64,000 nt of DNA from Nageia nagi (lineage: Eukaryota; Pinophyta), in NCBI GenBank assembly GCA_050084985.1, contig JBITNC010000001.1:113832001-113896000 (forward strand), written 5' to 3'. Position numbers and translations under genes: made by a program. Below the pieces are notes generated by a model. It was not told the origin of the DNA. It searched no databases and was given only the letters and a program-made list of their open reading frames with translations. Positions 48,168 to 58,639 of this stretch are shown piece after piece. The number at the start of each line of letters is the position of its first letter. The first letter of the stretch is position 1.

Positions 48168-51153
48168 AGATATGCATTTCATGTAGGATAGGCATGCATA
48201 TCATGTAGCATAGGATTGCATTCTCATGAAGACATCTTGCATTTTTTATCACCCCATTTTTCTATTTTAGGTCTATGGTAATTTTATAAATTGGTTGATG
48301 GTTAAGTTATTAGGTCTCTCCAAGTTTTTTTAGGTCTATATAAGTTTATCCAAATTTTCTAAATTGTATAAAGTTATAAAAGGTTGTCCAATATTGTGAA
48401 GGATATCCAAAACATGGTATTAGTCTTAAAAAAATCAAAATATTAATTTAGAAATGAAAAAGGTTTAGTTTAGAAAGATCAAATCAATATGAAAATATTG
48501 TAGAATAAAATTTGGTATGATTCCATGAAGGTAGGTTTCATGATAAAATCTAATTGCATATTTGGAAACATCTAAAAATTTTATAAAATTAAAAAAAGGT
48601 CTCAAAACTCCTCACACTTCAAAAGTTATGATCATTTCAAGTTTTAGGTTTTAAAAAATAATAAACAAGTCTATTTCAGCTCCTACATTAGCTATTCTTG
48701 ATAAGAATATTACCATGTTACTTATTTGAAATTCTTCTTTTTAAGGTAAAAAGAATCAAACTAATCTAATATGTTTAGCAAAAGTTATGCTTCTTGGAAG
48801 ATGGCAATTTTATGACAATGGCATTTTTGCAAGAATTGTACAAGCATGAACTAAGAGGGTCAAAATCATTAAAAAACTAAATTAAAAGGTAAAATTTGAA
48901 GGTAAGTATGATAGCAAGTTTATGCAAATGTTCTAATCATTATATTTGCATGCAATTCTAGGTTGTTTCAAGTATATATGTAAAATTGCCCAAATTTGTC
49001 AAGAATTTGCAAGAATGCCAAAAGTGGAAGTTTTTATTCCAAAATACCAATATAAATGAAAATTAGGTATGAATACACATTTATAAGATATCCATCATGA
49101 TTTCTAAGGTTTCTTTTTATATGCATTTACTCATGAAAAATTTACAAGGTTCTCATGGAATGGGGGCATAAGTTCTTAACTTGGGGGAAACCAACTTGCC
49201 TATGTCAATAAGCTTTTCAAATTAGTTGGGTTTCAAATTTAGTTTTGGGATAAATTTCATATTTTCAATTTAGAAAGGTTAGAAATAATTAAATGATTAG
49301 TTAACAAAAATCTTAAGATCCATACGTCTAAGTTTCCTAACGCCAATACTCCTAACAACATTAACATTAGGGTTCAAGGTTACAAACTCAAGAAAATATA
49401 AAAAAATTAGAATAAAATGGCTCATGTATTTAGTTTAGTGAGTTCAAAAGGATCAACTTAGATATTTTTCTGCATCGATAGTAGGGGTCATATGATCATA
49501 TCTAGGGGTAATACCCTCAAGAACTCAAAATGTTGAAGCACTTAACACTCTTACCTTTGAAAAATAATTTCCATACTTCATATGCATAATGATATATTCT
49601 TTATGATCCATATCCACACATGATCTTATGACTCATAGGTTCAAAGTTCATTTAGATTCTCATGATCACATGGTTCTATCCTTAATTCTCTATGTGATCA
49701 TCCAAATCCTTCACTATAGAGATTAGGATTCACCCAACCATACAAAACCTCTAAGATTTAGAATGATACATTCATTGTTATTTGATAGAGTTAATATTTA
49801 TGTTATGGAATATATGATATGTTTTTGTTCTTTATATAGATATTGAATATTTATATCTTCTTGATGTCTAAGAACCCCTAAAAAAATTAAAGAGTTAGTG
49901 GGGAATATCTAGCTCTAGGTCCTTGATACCCTAGATTTACAAAAGTAGGGTAGAAATCATATCTCAATATGTAAGTAAACCTCATTATCCTTTATCATAA
50001 GGATGATATAAAGTAATAAAATTCCTACATGCATGTGTGATATGAATTTATATACTATGATATTTGAAAATGATCTTTATGATAAAAAGATAAATAAAGA
50101 TTGATGTTATGACAAAGATAATGGTCAATGTTATGATAAATATATGCTATAATGATACAAAAATAAGATATGTCAAGATGACCCACCAAAATATAAAGAA
50201 AGTCATATAAAATTACTATAATGATAATTAACAACACCCATAATGGAAATTACTAATAAAATGCTATATAATAGAAAATTGTATGACCAAATGTAAGAAA
50301 ATATGCCTGGGAAAAGATTATTGGAAAATCCTAGGATATGAAATAAGATTCAAACCCAAAAAATCAATAAGGTGATATAATGACTCTTTATGAAAAATAA
50401 AGAATGCCCACAAAGATTAAACATAATGGTAATGCAAAATAATTATAAACAATGATATGGGTACGCACAATTATGACTAAACCCTAAGATAACCCTTAGG
50501 ACATAGGATTGATTTAGTCTAAATGCAAGACATATGCACACAAATACAAAAAAAGAAAAATATATGCTAATTGGTAGATACAATAGCTTCAATTATGATC
50601 CAAATGATGTCTAAAACCTATAAGAACATGAAAAGATAAAACATATAAGCATAAAACATGATAATTAAACCAAATGATACCTTATTACATCATGAAAATG
50701 GGGTGAGAAACCTTGATGTAGCTCATGTAAAGGTGGGTTTCCTGTAAAAACCTAACAAATGTATGATGGAGTGCTCAATTGCTTGGAATTATCAAATATT
50801 TTCTATACAATTCTTAGGAAGAATTCAAAAAGCTCTATATCAAATGGTGTTAAGATCAAAAATAAGGTCATCAATAAACTTTTATAGATATCTTGTTTCT
50901 GATTAGGAGGCTAATTGTCAAACCCTTAAGATCAATAAGTCGACTAATTAATGCATTTTAAAAATAATTTATTTATACATGTGAACATGTAGTTTATTTA
51001 TCTAATGTAAGATCAATTGACCATTTAGCAAACTAATTGATCATATGCAATTTGCTATATTTTATTGATCAACTTTACTAGTTTTAATCATGTTTTAATT
51101 CTATGCTCAAATGTTCATATTATATCAAAATGCATAATTTTGGGATTTTTACA
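48168..51153 (-). repeat. Old LTR-like sequence ending at 51153 (element E)
   Basis: No coding frame was seen. On the minus strand a polypurine tract CTCAAAAAGGGGAATT at 51154-51169 abuts TGTAAAAATCCC, which is the layout of an LTR start. The LTR would extend left from 51153; its other end is not found. The segment at 50456-50590 recurs at 51722-51850 (block ATGACTAAACCCTAAGATAA). Confidence 0.4.
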
Positions 51154-51850
51154 AATTCCCCTTTTTGAGTTGAGTCTTGCAAGCAAGTAACACTTAGTTA
51201 AAAAACCAAAGGGAATGATTATGTTGATTTATATGATTTTGATATGCTTTGATTTTGTTAATGATAAGTGATCTTGCTTATTATATAGATATTTTTTATA
51301 CTCATATTTTTCTTTGATTTTATAAGAATACAAATGATCAAGAATGTTTTGTTGATAAAATATGGTGTGTGAGTGTACATATGAAAAGATACCAAATATT
51401 GAGAGATAAACAATAGGTTTCCTAAAACATAAAACCAATTTTGGATGATTGAGTTTATGGAAACATGTGATTATGCTAGGTCATGAAATGTTATATCTCA
51501 ATGATTTGAACATGATATGCCAACTTTGCACCTGTTTATGGTAAGCAAAGAAAATAATGATAAAACCTAATTTATACATAATTTATGGTAAGAAAAGAGG
51601 AAAATGCTAAGATGAAATATTTCACCCATGTTTAATGGATAAAAAAGAGTGATAATGATCACAAAAAAGAATGATGGCTTTTCCCCAACATATGTAGATA
51701 AAAGATTATGCTCAAAGAATGATATGTGTATGCATAATTATGACTAAACCCTAAGATAACCCTAAGGAAATAGGATGGATTTAGTATAAATTCAAGCTAT
51801 ATAAACACAAATACAATACAAGAAAATTCTATGCTAATTGTGTGTATATC
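50456..51850 (+). repeat. Direct repeat pair, about 130 bp (50456-50590 and 51722-51850)
   Basis: Both contain ATTATGACTAAACCCTAAGA, ATAGGAT(T/G)GATTTAGT and ACACAAATACAA in the same order. They lie on either side of the LTR-like end at 51153. Confidence 0.75.
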
Positions 51851-52867
51851 AAATTATGAACCTAAAATGCAATTTAGACAGATAAATCATTCAACATAAT
51901 TAATCATGAACATATTCGACAATACACATCAATAATAAGAATGATATTATATTCTAAAGTGTTTGAATACAAAAGCGAGTTTTATTGATCTGGTTGTAAT
52001 CAGCATTGACAGTGATCGTTGTGAATCGGTAACAATCAATGCGGATCGGTAACGATTTAAGCACGACTCTACATTCTCTACGCCATCATTGTGTTCATTG
52101 TAAACCTTGGCCTTTGTTATCGATTTGGTGAATCATTGTCGATCGATCTTTGAATCATTGACTTATCAGCTCTGTATGCACCAGAGTAATCTTCACAAAA
52201 TTTTGCAGTGTTTTTGTCTATTCCTTGTTGCTCTCTTTCACACTTAGTTCTATCGTTCTTTTCCTGTATTGACCCTGCACATAGAAAACGAACGAAACAT
52301 CAAAAGCATACCTGTTCATACATATTAATCAGCAAATGAATAACATAATATGGAAATATAGTTGATATGAGATTTGCTATTAATCAAGCTTACAACCTTC
52401 TACTAATAATCTCTTGACTTGATTTTGGCAGAGCTTCGCTATAGTAAAATTGGGTCCCCTTGTTCACGTACCAAGCTTCAATTTATAAGCTTCAAGGTTT
52501 GTTATCCATTTGTTTTGGCGTCCCAAGATTTCAGGTAACCTCTTGAACTAAATTTTGAGGTGTTGATATCTTCCATCTGTATCCATGATTACAAATTGTA
52601 TGTACTAGGCTATTCCAGGCTTAGATTTGTTTGTTATTTAACTGTTCATGGATCGTCATCGATTTTTTAGCGATTATATATATTAACATTAGAATGGTCA
52701 CTCTATGGTCATTTTTTAATGACAAGGGTCGTAAGACCACTTGTTTTATATATGTTTGAAAAGATTGATCTAATAATATAATAAATTCTTTATTGAAGCC
52801 CCGATGTACTTTACTTGCAATCATGAGTTCATTTTAAGATCCCAGGAGTTTTTTTGGAACAAACAAA
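51851..52867. other. Unassigned, perhaps the inner part of the element D LTR
   Basis: The stretch is rich in CGAT words at 51990-52160 (GATCGGTAACGATT, TATCGATTTGG). No gene was recognised. The left boundary of the element D LTR must lie here or further left but cannot be placed without its partner. Confidence 0.4.
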
Positions 52868-53660
52868 ATAAGCCAGAGTCAGTAGATAAAGCATTCCAGA
52901 ATGAGATGACATCACAGAAGAAAGGATAAAGCTCAGTTATGGAAAAGCCCAGGTTCTAGAGATGATGAGGTCAGTAAGATATAATCAAAGAAGCTGGAGC
53001 CCATAAATTAAATGTTCCAGAAGTAAAGCATTCTGAAATAAAATGATGACATCACAAAGGATAAGATAGTCGTATTTTGGTAAAAATTGGGTTTCAAAGA
53101 TGATGAGGTCAGCAAGGAGTGACCAAATATCCAGAACCGATGAGTAAAGCATTCTGAAAGGAAATGATAAAACTCAATTGTAGAAAAGCCCAGGTTTCAG
53201 AGATGATGAGGTCAGCAAAGAGTGACCAAATAGCCGGAGCCGATGAGTAGAGCATTCCAGAATGTAGAGACGATGATGTCATGAGGAGAATGATGTTCAC
53301 ATTTTGGAATGAAATTAGGTCTTGAAAGTGATGAGGTCATCAAGGAATGACCAAATAGCCAGAACTGGTAAGTAGAGCATTCCAGAAGTATGAAGATGAC
53401 ATCATGGGGAGAATGATGTTCACATTTTTGAATGAAACCGGGTCCCGAAAGTGATGAGGTCATCAAGGAATGACCAAATAGTTGGAATCGGTAAGTAGAG
53501 CATTTCGAAAGTATGAAGATGATGTCACGGGGAGAATGATGTTCACATTTTTGAATGAAACCAGGTCTTGAAAGTGATGATGTCATCAAGGAATGACCAA
53601 ATAGCCGAAGCCAATAAGTGAAGCATTTTGGAATGTAAAGATGAGGCCAGCGAGAGATCA
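52868..53660 (-). repeat. Tandem repeat, about 122 bp, six to seven copies, in the element D LTR
   Basis: The word GATGAGGTCA(T/G)CAAGGA recurs at about 53099, 53202, 53328, 53450 and 53572, with steps of exactly 122 in the last three. Each unit also carries AGAATGATGTTCACATTTT and GAGCATT(C/T). The leftmost copies are more diverged. Open frames of 158 and 63 codons across it are by-products of the repetition. Confidence 0.93.
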
Positions 53661-53939
53661 GATCATAGTTATCAAGAAATCGTATCATCTACAATCTACC
53701 CCATTTTATTTCCTTTCTTGTTACTTTTTCTATGCCCAATAGATAAGGAACCATCCTTCTCCAAAGATCAGACTATCCCCATAGTCTGTTCTTGATTTGC
53801 TTTGGTTAAGATTGTTCACGGTGCATATATTACACAATCTTAATCAACAATTATTTTAATGTGATATATATTAGAAAAAATGCTTGTTTTATTTATTTAT
53901 TTATTAAATTAAAAATAAGGTTTATTTTAAGTGTCTACA
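53661..53939 (-). repeat. Start (U3 end) of the element D 3' LTR
   Basis: On the minus strand the LTR starts TGTAGACACTTAAAATAAAC at 53939, next to a polypurine tract. The beginning closely matches element C's TGTAGACACCTAAAAATGAA. The tandem array to the left is probably inside this LTR. Confidence 0.7.
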
Positions 53940-53958
53940 TTTTGCCCCTTTTTTGAAT
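53940..53958 (-). other. Polypurine tract of element D
   Basis: On the minus strand ATTCAAAAAAGGGGCAAAA abuts the LTR start at 53939. Confidence 0.75.
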
Positions 53959-54785
53959 TATCAACCAAAGATAGGGTTGATAATTTCGAAAAATCTATAA
54001 TGAGAAGCTTTGTTGTTTGATAAAGCTAATAACTTCAGTAGTGACTATTTTCGGTATGATGACATATTGAGCTTGTGTGACAGTTGCATGACATTTCTAT
54101 TATGTCATTTTGCATGTCTAAGCGCACCTATACCATATAAGTTTTCTTTAATATATGAATTGTAATAGTATTGTCCTTTGTCTCGACGATGAGGTTTCAA
54201 GATGATCTCTTACATCCTGTGATTGTTTTGTCATTTGAGCTTCAAACTTAGTCTAATCTATTTTTCATATTTGACTTAGTCAAGGATCGTTGACAATCTT
54301 TTATTATTGTTAACGACTGTAAAGTGATCATCGTGGATTTATATAGTAAAAATACTATCTTTATAATAGTATATTTTGCTATGAATATCTTAATTTCTTG
54401 TGTTTAGACTTGTTTTAATAGCGATTTTAATCATGTTACCCTAGTAAGTTTACTCAATACTAGTCCTTCATGTGTTGATGTATTTGGCAGTCATGTGACA
54501 TTGGAGCATTCTTCTAGGCAAAAAAATAATGTGATTTATAATGTGTTCACTTTCACCTTAGTGAACGAAGCTTTTTAATTTTTTGTCTAAGAACAAATAA
54601 ATTTTAAGATATTTAAAGAAAATATACTTCATTTTGTACATTTTCAAATAATATAAATCATCAATGATTACTTATGAATCATTGTCGATCATCAATCGTT
54701 ATCGATTTGATTTAAATTGTTGACGATCAACATAATGATTGCTAACGATTCATGATGCGAGGGTTTTTAAAATAAAATAGTTTTC

Positions 54786-55109
54786 ATGGCAGATCAGTTG
54801 AGAGAGCGGAATTATTATCATAGGGCTGTGGAGCTTTGGCTACCTGGTTTTCTGAGATATTTTTTAGATGGTCCTAGTTCACCACCTAGGCTAGTACCAG
54901 GGTTTCCTCATTCACCCATTTCTAGTGGCTTAGGTCATTCAGGGAGTCGTAGTTGTCATGCAGCATCAGTTTCTCAATCTCAATCTACTGCTAGGGGTGT
55001 ATCTCCTCATACATATGCTATAGGCTTGAGATCCATTACTAGGGATGAGGGTTCTTTAGAGCATCCTGGCAATCCTCATGATGATATTGTATCTACTGGA
55101 GGACATTGA
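54786..55109 (+). CDS. Antisense 107-codon ORF next to the 3' LTR of element D
   Basis: The frame is intact from ATG (MADQLRERNYYHRAVELW) to TGA, opposite to pol, about 850 bp from the LTR. The first 35 residues look globular (aromatic and charged). The rest is Ser/Pro/Gly/His-rich and probably disordered. Base composition is noticeably less AT-rich than either side. Tat-lineage elements such as Grande and Retand are known to carry an antisense ORF between integrase and the 3' LTR, and this fits that position. I see no known domain. It could instead be a fragment of a longer decayed gene. Confidence 0.45.
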   Translation: MADQLRERNYYHRAVELWLPGFLRYFLDGPSSPPRLVPGFPHSPISSGLGHSGSRSCHAASVSQSQSTARGVSPHTYAIGLRSITRDEGSLEHPGNPHDDIVSTGGH

Positions 55110-55902
55110 TATTCCTATTTTGATGATATATATATATGATATATTTTTATTTATTAGTATTATGGCTCATGTTGATATGATGATTATGGTGTTATATTTT
55201 CTTGATGTACTATTTTAGATTATTTTTATTGTGTGATAGACTGATGGTATGTTATATTGTTTCTATGATTCTTGGTGTAGGGTTTTACATTTTATATCTA
55301 GATTTATGATGAAAATAGGTATGATATGATATTATGTAGAAAACATAATTATCTTTTAATTACTTGATGATGAATAGATTGTTGATGATAGATGTAACTT
55401 TTAGAATGTATGATGCATAGATATAATTGTGAGCTATATGAGGATACTTGATAACATGAAATAACATAATTTGTTTAAATAATTGATTGATTATAAATTA
55501 TGACTAATTAACCTATTAATTAATTTAATAATTAATAACATATTTTATAAATGATGACAATGGTTTTGTGTGATGTATGCAAACATTATTTAAATTTGAC
55601 AACTAATCATTAATATCCTAGTTTCTAATGATAACTTAATAAATCTTTTTAGTACATTATTTAAAAAATGAATTTAAATTTTTATATTGACTTTATATAT
55701 TATTTAAAATATCTAAAATATGTATATTAACTTAATTAATTAAGAATCATTATTTTCAAATATTAAATTTTCTAGATTTTAAGATTATTTAAGGACATAT
55801 TTTTATTAAATTTTTGCGGAATCAGATGCATCATTTTCCACACTTGGCAATTTTTTATAATAAACCTCTTGACATGGAAAACTAATTCTTTATGGATGTT
55901 AT
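55110..55902. other. AT-rich part of the element D 3' region
   Basis: Nothing recognised; dense TTAATTAAT-type words at 55490-55780. Confidence 0.5.
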
Positions 55903-56252
55903 GAACATTAACTTTATCTTGGGCAAGAGAACAATAATTAATCATTCTTATCTTTCCCAAAGAAAAGCAAGTTTTAATAATGTTCAAAGGTAATAGAGAC
56001 TAATGACATATGGATGCATATGAACATTAACTTTATCTTGGTTAGGAGAACAATAAATAATCATTCTTATCCTTATCAAAGAAAAGCAAATTTTAATAAT
56101 GTTCAAAGGAAATAGGTATATTGAAAACATGGTTTAACATGAAACAATAGTGACTTTAGGAATGTATATGAACATTAACTTTATCTTGGTCAAGAGAACA
56201 ATAATTAATCATTCTTATCTTTCCCAAAGAAAAGCAAATTTTAATAATGTTC
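55903..56252. repeat. Three 83-bp repeats with inverted ends
   Basis: Units at 55903-55985, 56022-56104 and 56170-56252 are each 83 bp and nearly identical. Each starts GAACATTA and ends TAATGTTC, so each has 8-bp inverted ends. They are joined by unrelated spacers of 36 and 65 bp. Confidence 0.9.
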
Positions 56253-56680
56253 AAAGGTAAGATGCATAATAGTAAAAATGGGTTTAACAAAATGAAACGA
56301 ATGATCCTAAACACCAACAAAGTATATAATATGAAGGCTATTCAACATAACAAAAATATTAAGTGACCTTTGAATTAATAACGAAGTTATTATAACATCT
56401 ACCTTATCTTTCTTTATTTCAAGATTTAACAACCTAAGATGATATCAAACAATATTATTATATGTTGATTAAAAACCTAAAACTCCATGTGTGTACTGAC
56501 ATTCATTTCCCCTTTTTAGATCATTTGACATGGAATTATCTCAGAAACATTAATGAGCTAATTCATCCATATGGAACGTATAGAGATCCATAGAAAGTTG
56601 CTTAACCACCTTGATCCCGCTACAACCTTGCTCTACTGCCAGTCAGGCGTCCATAGCCCCTGTAGAGGATATTGTAATCA

Positions 56681-56763
56681 CCCAAGAATCATTGATATTA
56701 TGTAAATTTTTTTTTTTTTTTTTACTCTTCTCTTTTTTTTTTTTTTACCAAATGATTCTTGGG
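56681..56763. repeat. 13-bp perfect inverted repeat around two poly-T tracts
   Basis: CCCAAGAATCATT (56681-56693) and AATGATTCTTGGG (56751-56763) flank T runs at about 56707-56723 and 56732-56746. Confidence 0.9.
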
Positions 56764-57128
56764 TTCGAGATGAAACGAATAATAGGATAGATATGTAATT
56801 TTTCACTCTTAATGTTTCTAAAATAATTTCATTCAAATTCTCTTAGAATTCCTTAATGTATTAAGTGTTTGGAGTTTTTGATTTTTCTTCAAACATACAA
56901 ATTTTATGTTTTTCTATCATCTAAGGTATGTCATTTCTTTATGAAAGAAAAGATAAAGTGAATGTATTGATAACAAGGAAATTATTCTAAGATAACCTTT
57001 TCATACATTACACATTTATTGGATAATCACTGTTACGATGACATGCAACATATATTTACATTATACAAGGGCAGGGCACCCAATTGCCAAGTGACCTCTA
57101 GATGTTCCCATCTAGGTATATTTTTTTA

Positions 57129-57345
57129 ATTTTATAAATTTTATGTGTTTTCTATTTTTCAATTTTTTTGGATTTTATGATTTTTCTATTTTTTAGGATT
57201 TTATGATTTTTCTATTTTAGATTTTGATTTTTCAAATTTGGGATTTTATGATTTTTCTATTTTTTTAGGATTTTATGATTTTTCTATTTTTTTTAGAATT
57301 TTATGATTTTTCTATTTTTAGGATTTTATGATTTTTTTAGGAAAT
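57129..57345. repeat. AT-rich minisatellite, unit about 28 bp
   Basis: GGATTTTATGATTTTTCTAT followed by a T run occurs about six times, with smaller variants between. It overlaps the last codons of the 3' ORF of element D. Confidence 0.92.
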
Positions 57346-58547
57346 CTATTCATAACGCGTTCAAATTGAGTTTGAACTGCATCAGGATTGAATGAACAAT
57401 GTGTTGAACTAAATAAAAAACTAAAATCTAATACCACTTGATTATGATAAATTTTTGGAATACAATAATCTAAGTGTTCAGATGTCATAGTTTGTGTGAT
57501 TGAAATGAGTCATTCTCGATATCTTAAAGTCTGGATGTGAGTACAATCGACCATTATTTTGGGCTTTTCTATAGGCCATAGAAGATAGAAATATATCATT
57601 AAATCATATTCTGATTTGGGAGAACACCATAACTCAAAGGCATTAATACAAACAATAACTTGATACCCATTTATTTTGACATCCCAATCATAAGATTCGC
57701 ATGTATCATAGAATGTCAAGGCCAATTTTTGTTGTATTTTTGTAGGCATGGAAGAAACATTTGATTACAAAGGAGTAGGGGCGTTACGAATAACTTTCAT
57801 AAAGATGTGTTTGTCATACCTATTTTCGAATCCTGGAAGATAACTTCCATTATTCTATACTCCACGTTCTTTTGATAGTCTTTCAATGATCTCATTTCTA
57901 ACCTTTATTTGACTTATCATTTTAAGTTTAGCAATATGCAAAGCTTGCCTTTTTGCTAACTTTCATTCCCAAATTGTGTGTCGCATTTGCATGCGAGAAC
58001 ATATGTTAATTTGCCTATAATATTGTTGTGATGTTCTAGGAGGAAAAGCCATAAAAGTATCTGAAAAATCATAAATCACCCTTTTATGAGGCAAGTAATG
58101 TGGAATTTCATCCATCCATTCTAGGCTTTTTAGTAATTGTTTAATGCATTTCATCCTAGCTAAAAGGAGTGAATACTTAGTTAATTGACAATTTATGACA
58201 ATCTTTGGTATTCCATAAGGCCATTGTAAGCAGAAAGCCATTATTCTTTGTGATATTCTTTCCATATGGGTGAAAAAGATTGGTGGATCTAAAATAATGC
58301 TTACTTTGTCTCCACACAAAATGACTCCCCAATCATTATTCCTAACACAAAACATATTAAATGTTCTTGTATATTGTTCATCAATAGTCAATTGTAAATA
58401 ATTTAAAAGATTAAGATCAAATCTATGTCGTAAATATTTTAACGTGAAATCATCTAGATATCTCGGTGGTGGAAATCGTACTTATGGTGGCATTATGCTA
58501 CCTTCAGCAGATTCCATTGCCAGATTCATCTTTTCTATTTTAATCAT
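57318..58547 (-). pseudogene. Extra sense ORF after integrase in element D, 409 codons, duplicated domain, unknown
   Basis: The frame starts MIKIEKMNLAMES (58547), about 90 bp after the end of pol, and ends TAA at 57318-57320. Five internal stops interrupt it: 58482-58484, 57963-57965, 57855-57857, 57765-57767 and 57510-57512. Each is one C-to-T change from CAA, CAG or CGA, and there are no frame shifts. After a Pro-rich start (RFPPPRYLDDFTLKYLRHRF) the same module occurs twice: D72-W73...G79...V82...F105-x-L107-x-W109-P110...P114-K115-I116...C120, and D287-W288 to C335 at identical spacing with 13 of 49 identities. A weaker Y-x-P / V-x-x-D-F-S segment follows each. There is no signal peptide or membrane segment. 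It is not gag, env or any pol domain I know. Function unknown. Confidence 0.7.
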
Positions 58548-58639
58548 TAACACTTGACAAATATTAATACTTTTATTTATTTATTATTTTAACAATAAAA
58601 TAAAATAAAAGAAAACTAATGTACACATTTTTTTTTTAT

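Noticed and set aside
52868-53660. CRISPR-like array
   Set aside because: Units are 122-bp continuous tandem repeats without unique spacers, in plant DNA.
53109-53688. Open frames of 63 and 158 codons on the minus strand
   Set aside because: They are translations of the 122-bp tandem array; the protein repeats simply follow the DNA repeats.
51990-54760. Clusters of ATCGAT/GATCG words as protein-binding sites
   Set aside because: The words are enriched at 51990-52160, 54290-54340 and 54660-54750 but show no fixed unit or spacing, so I cannot support a function.
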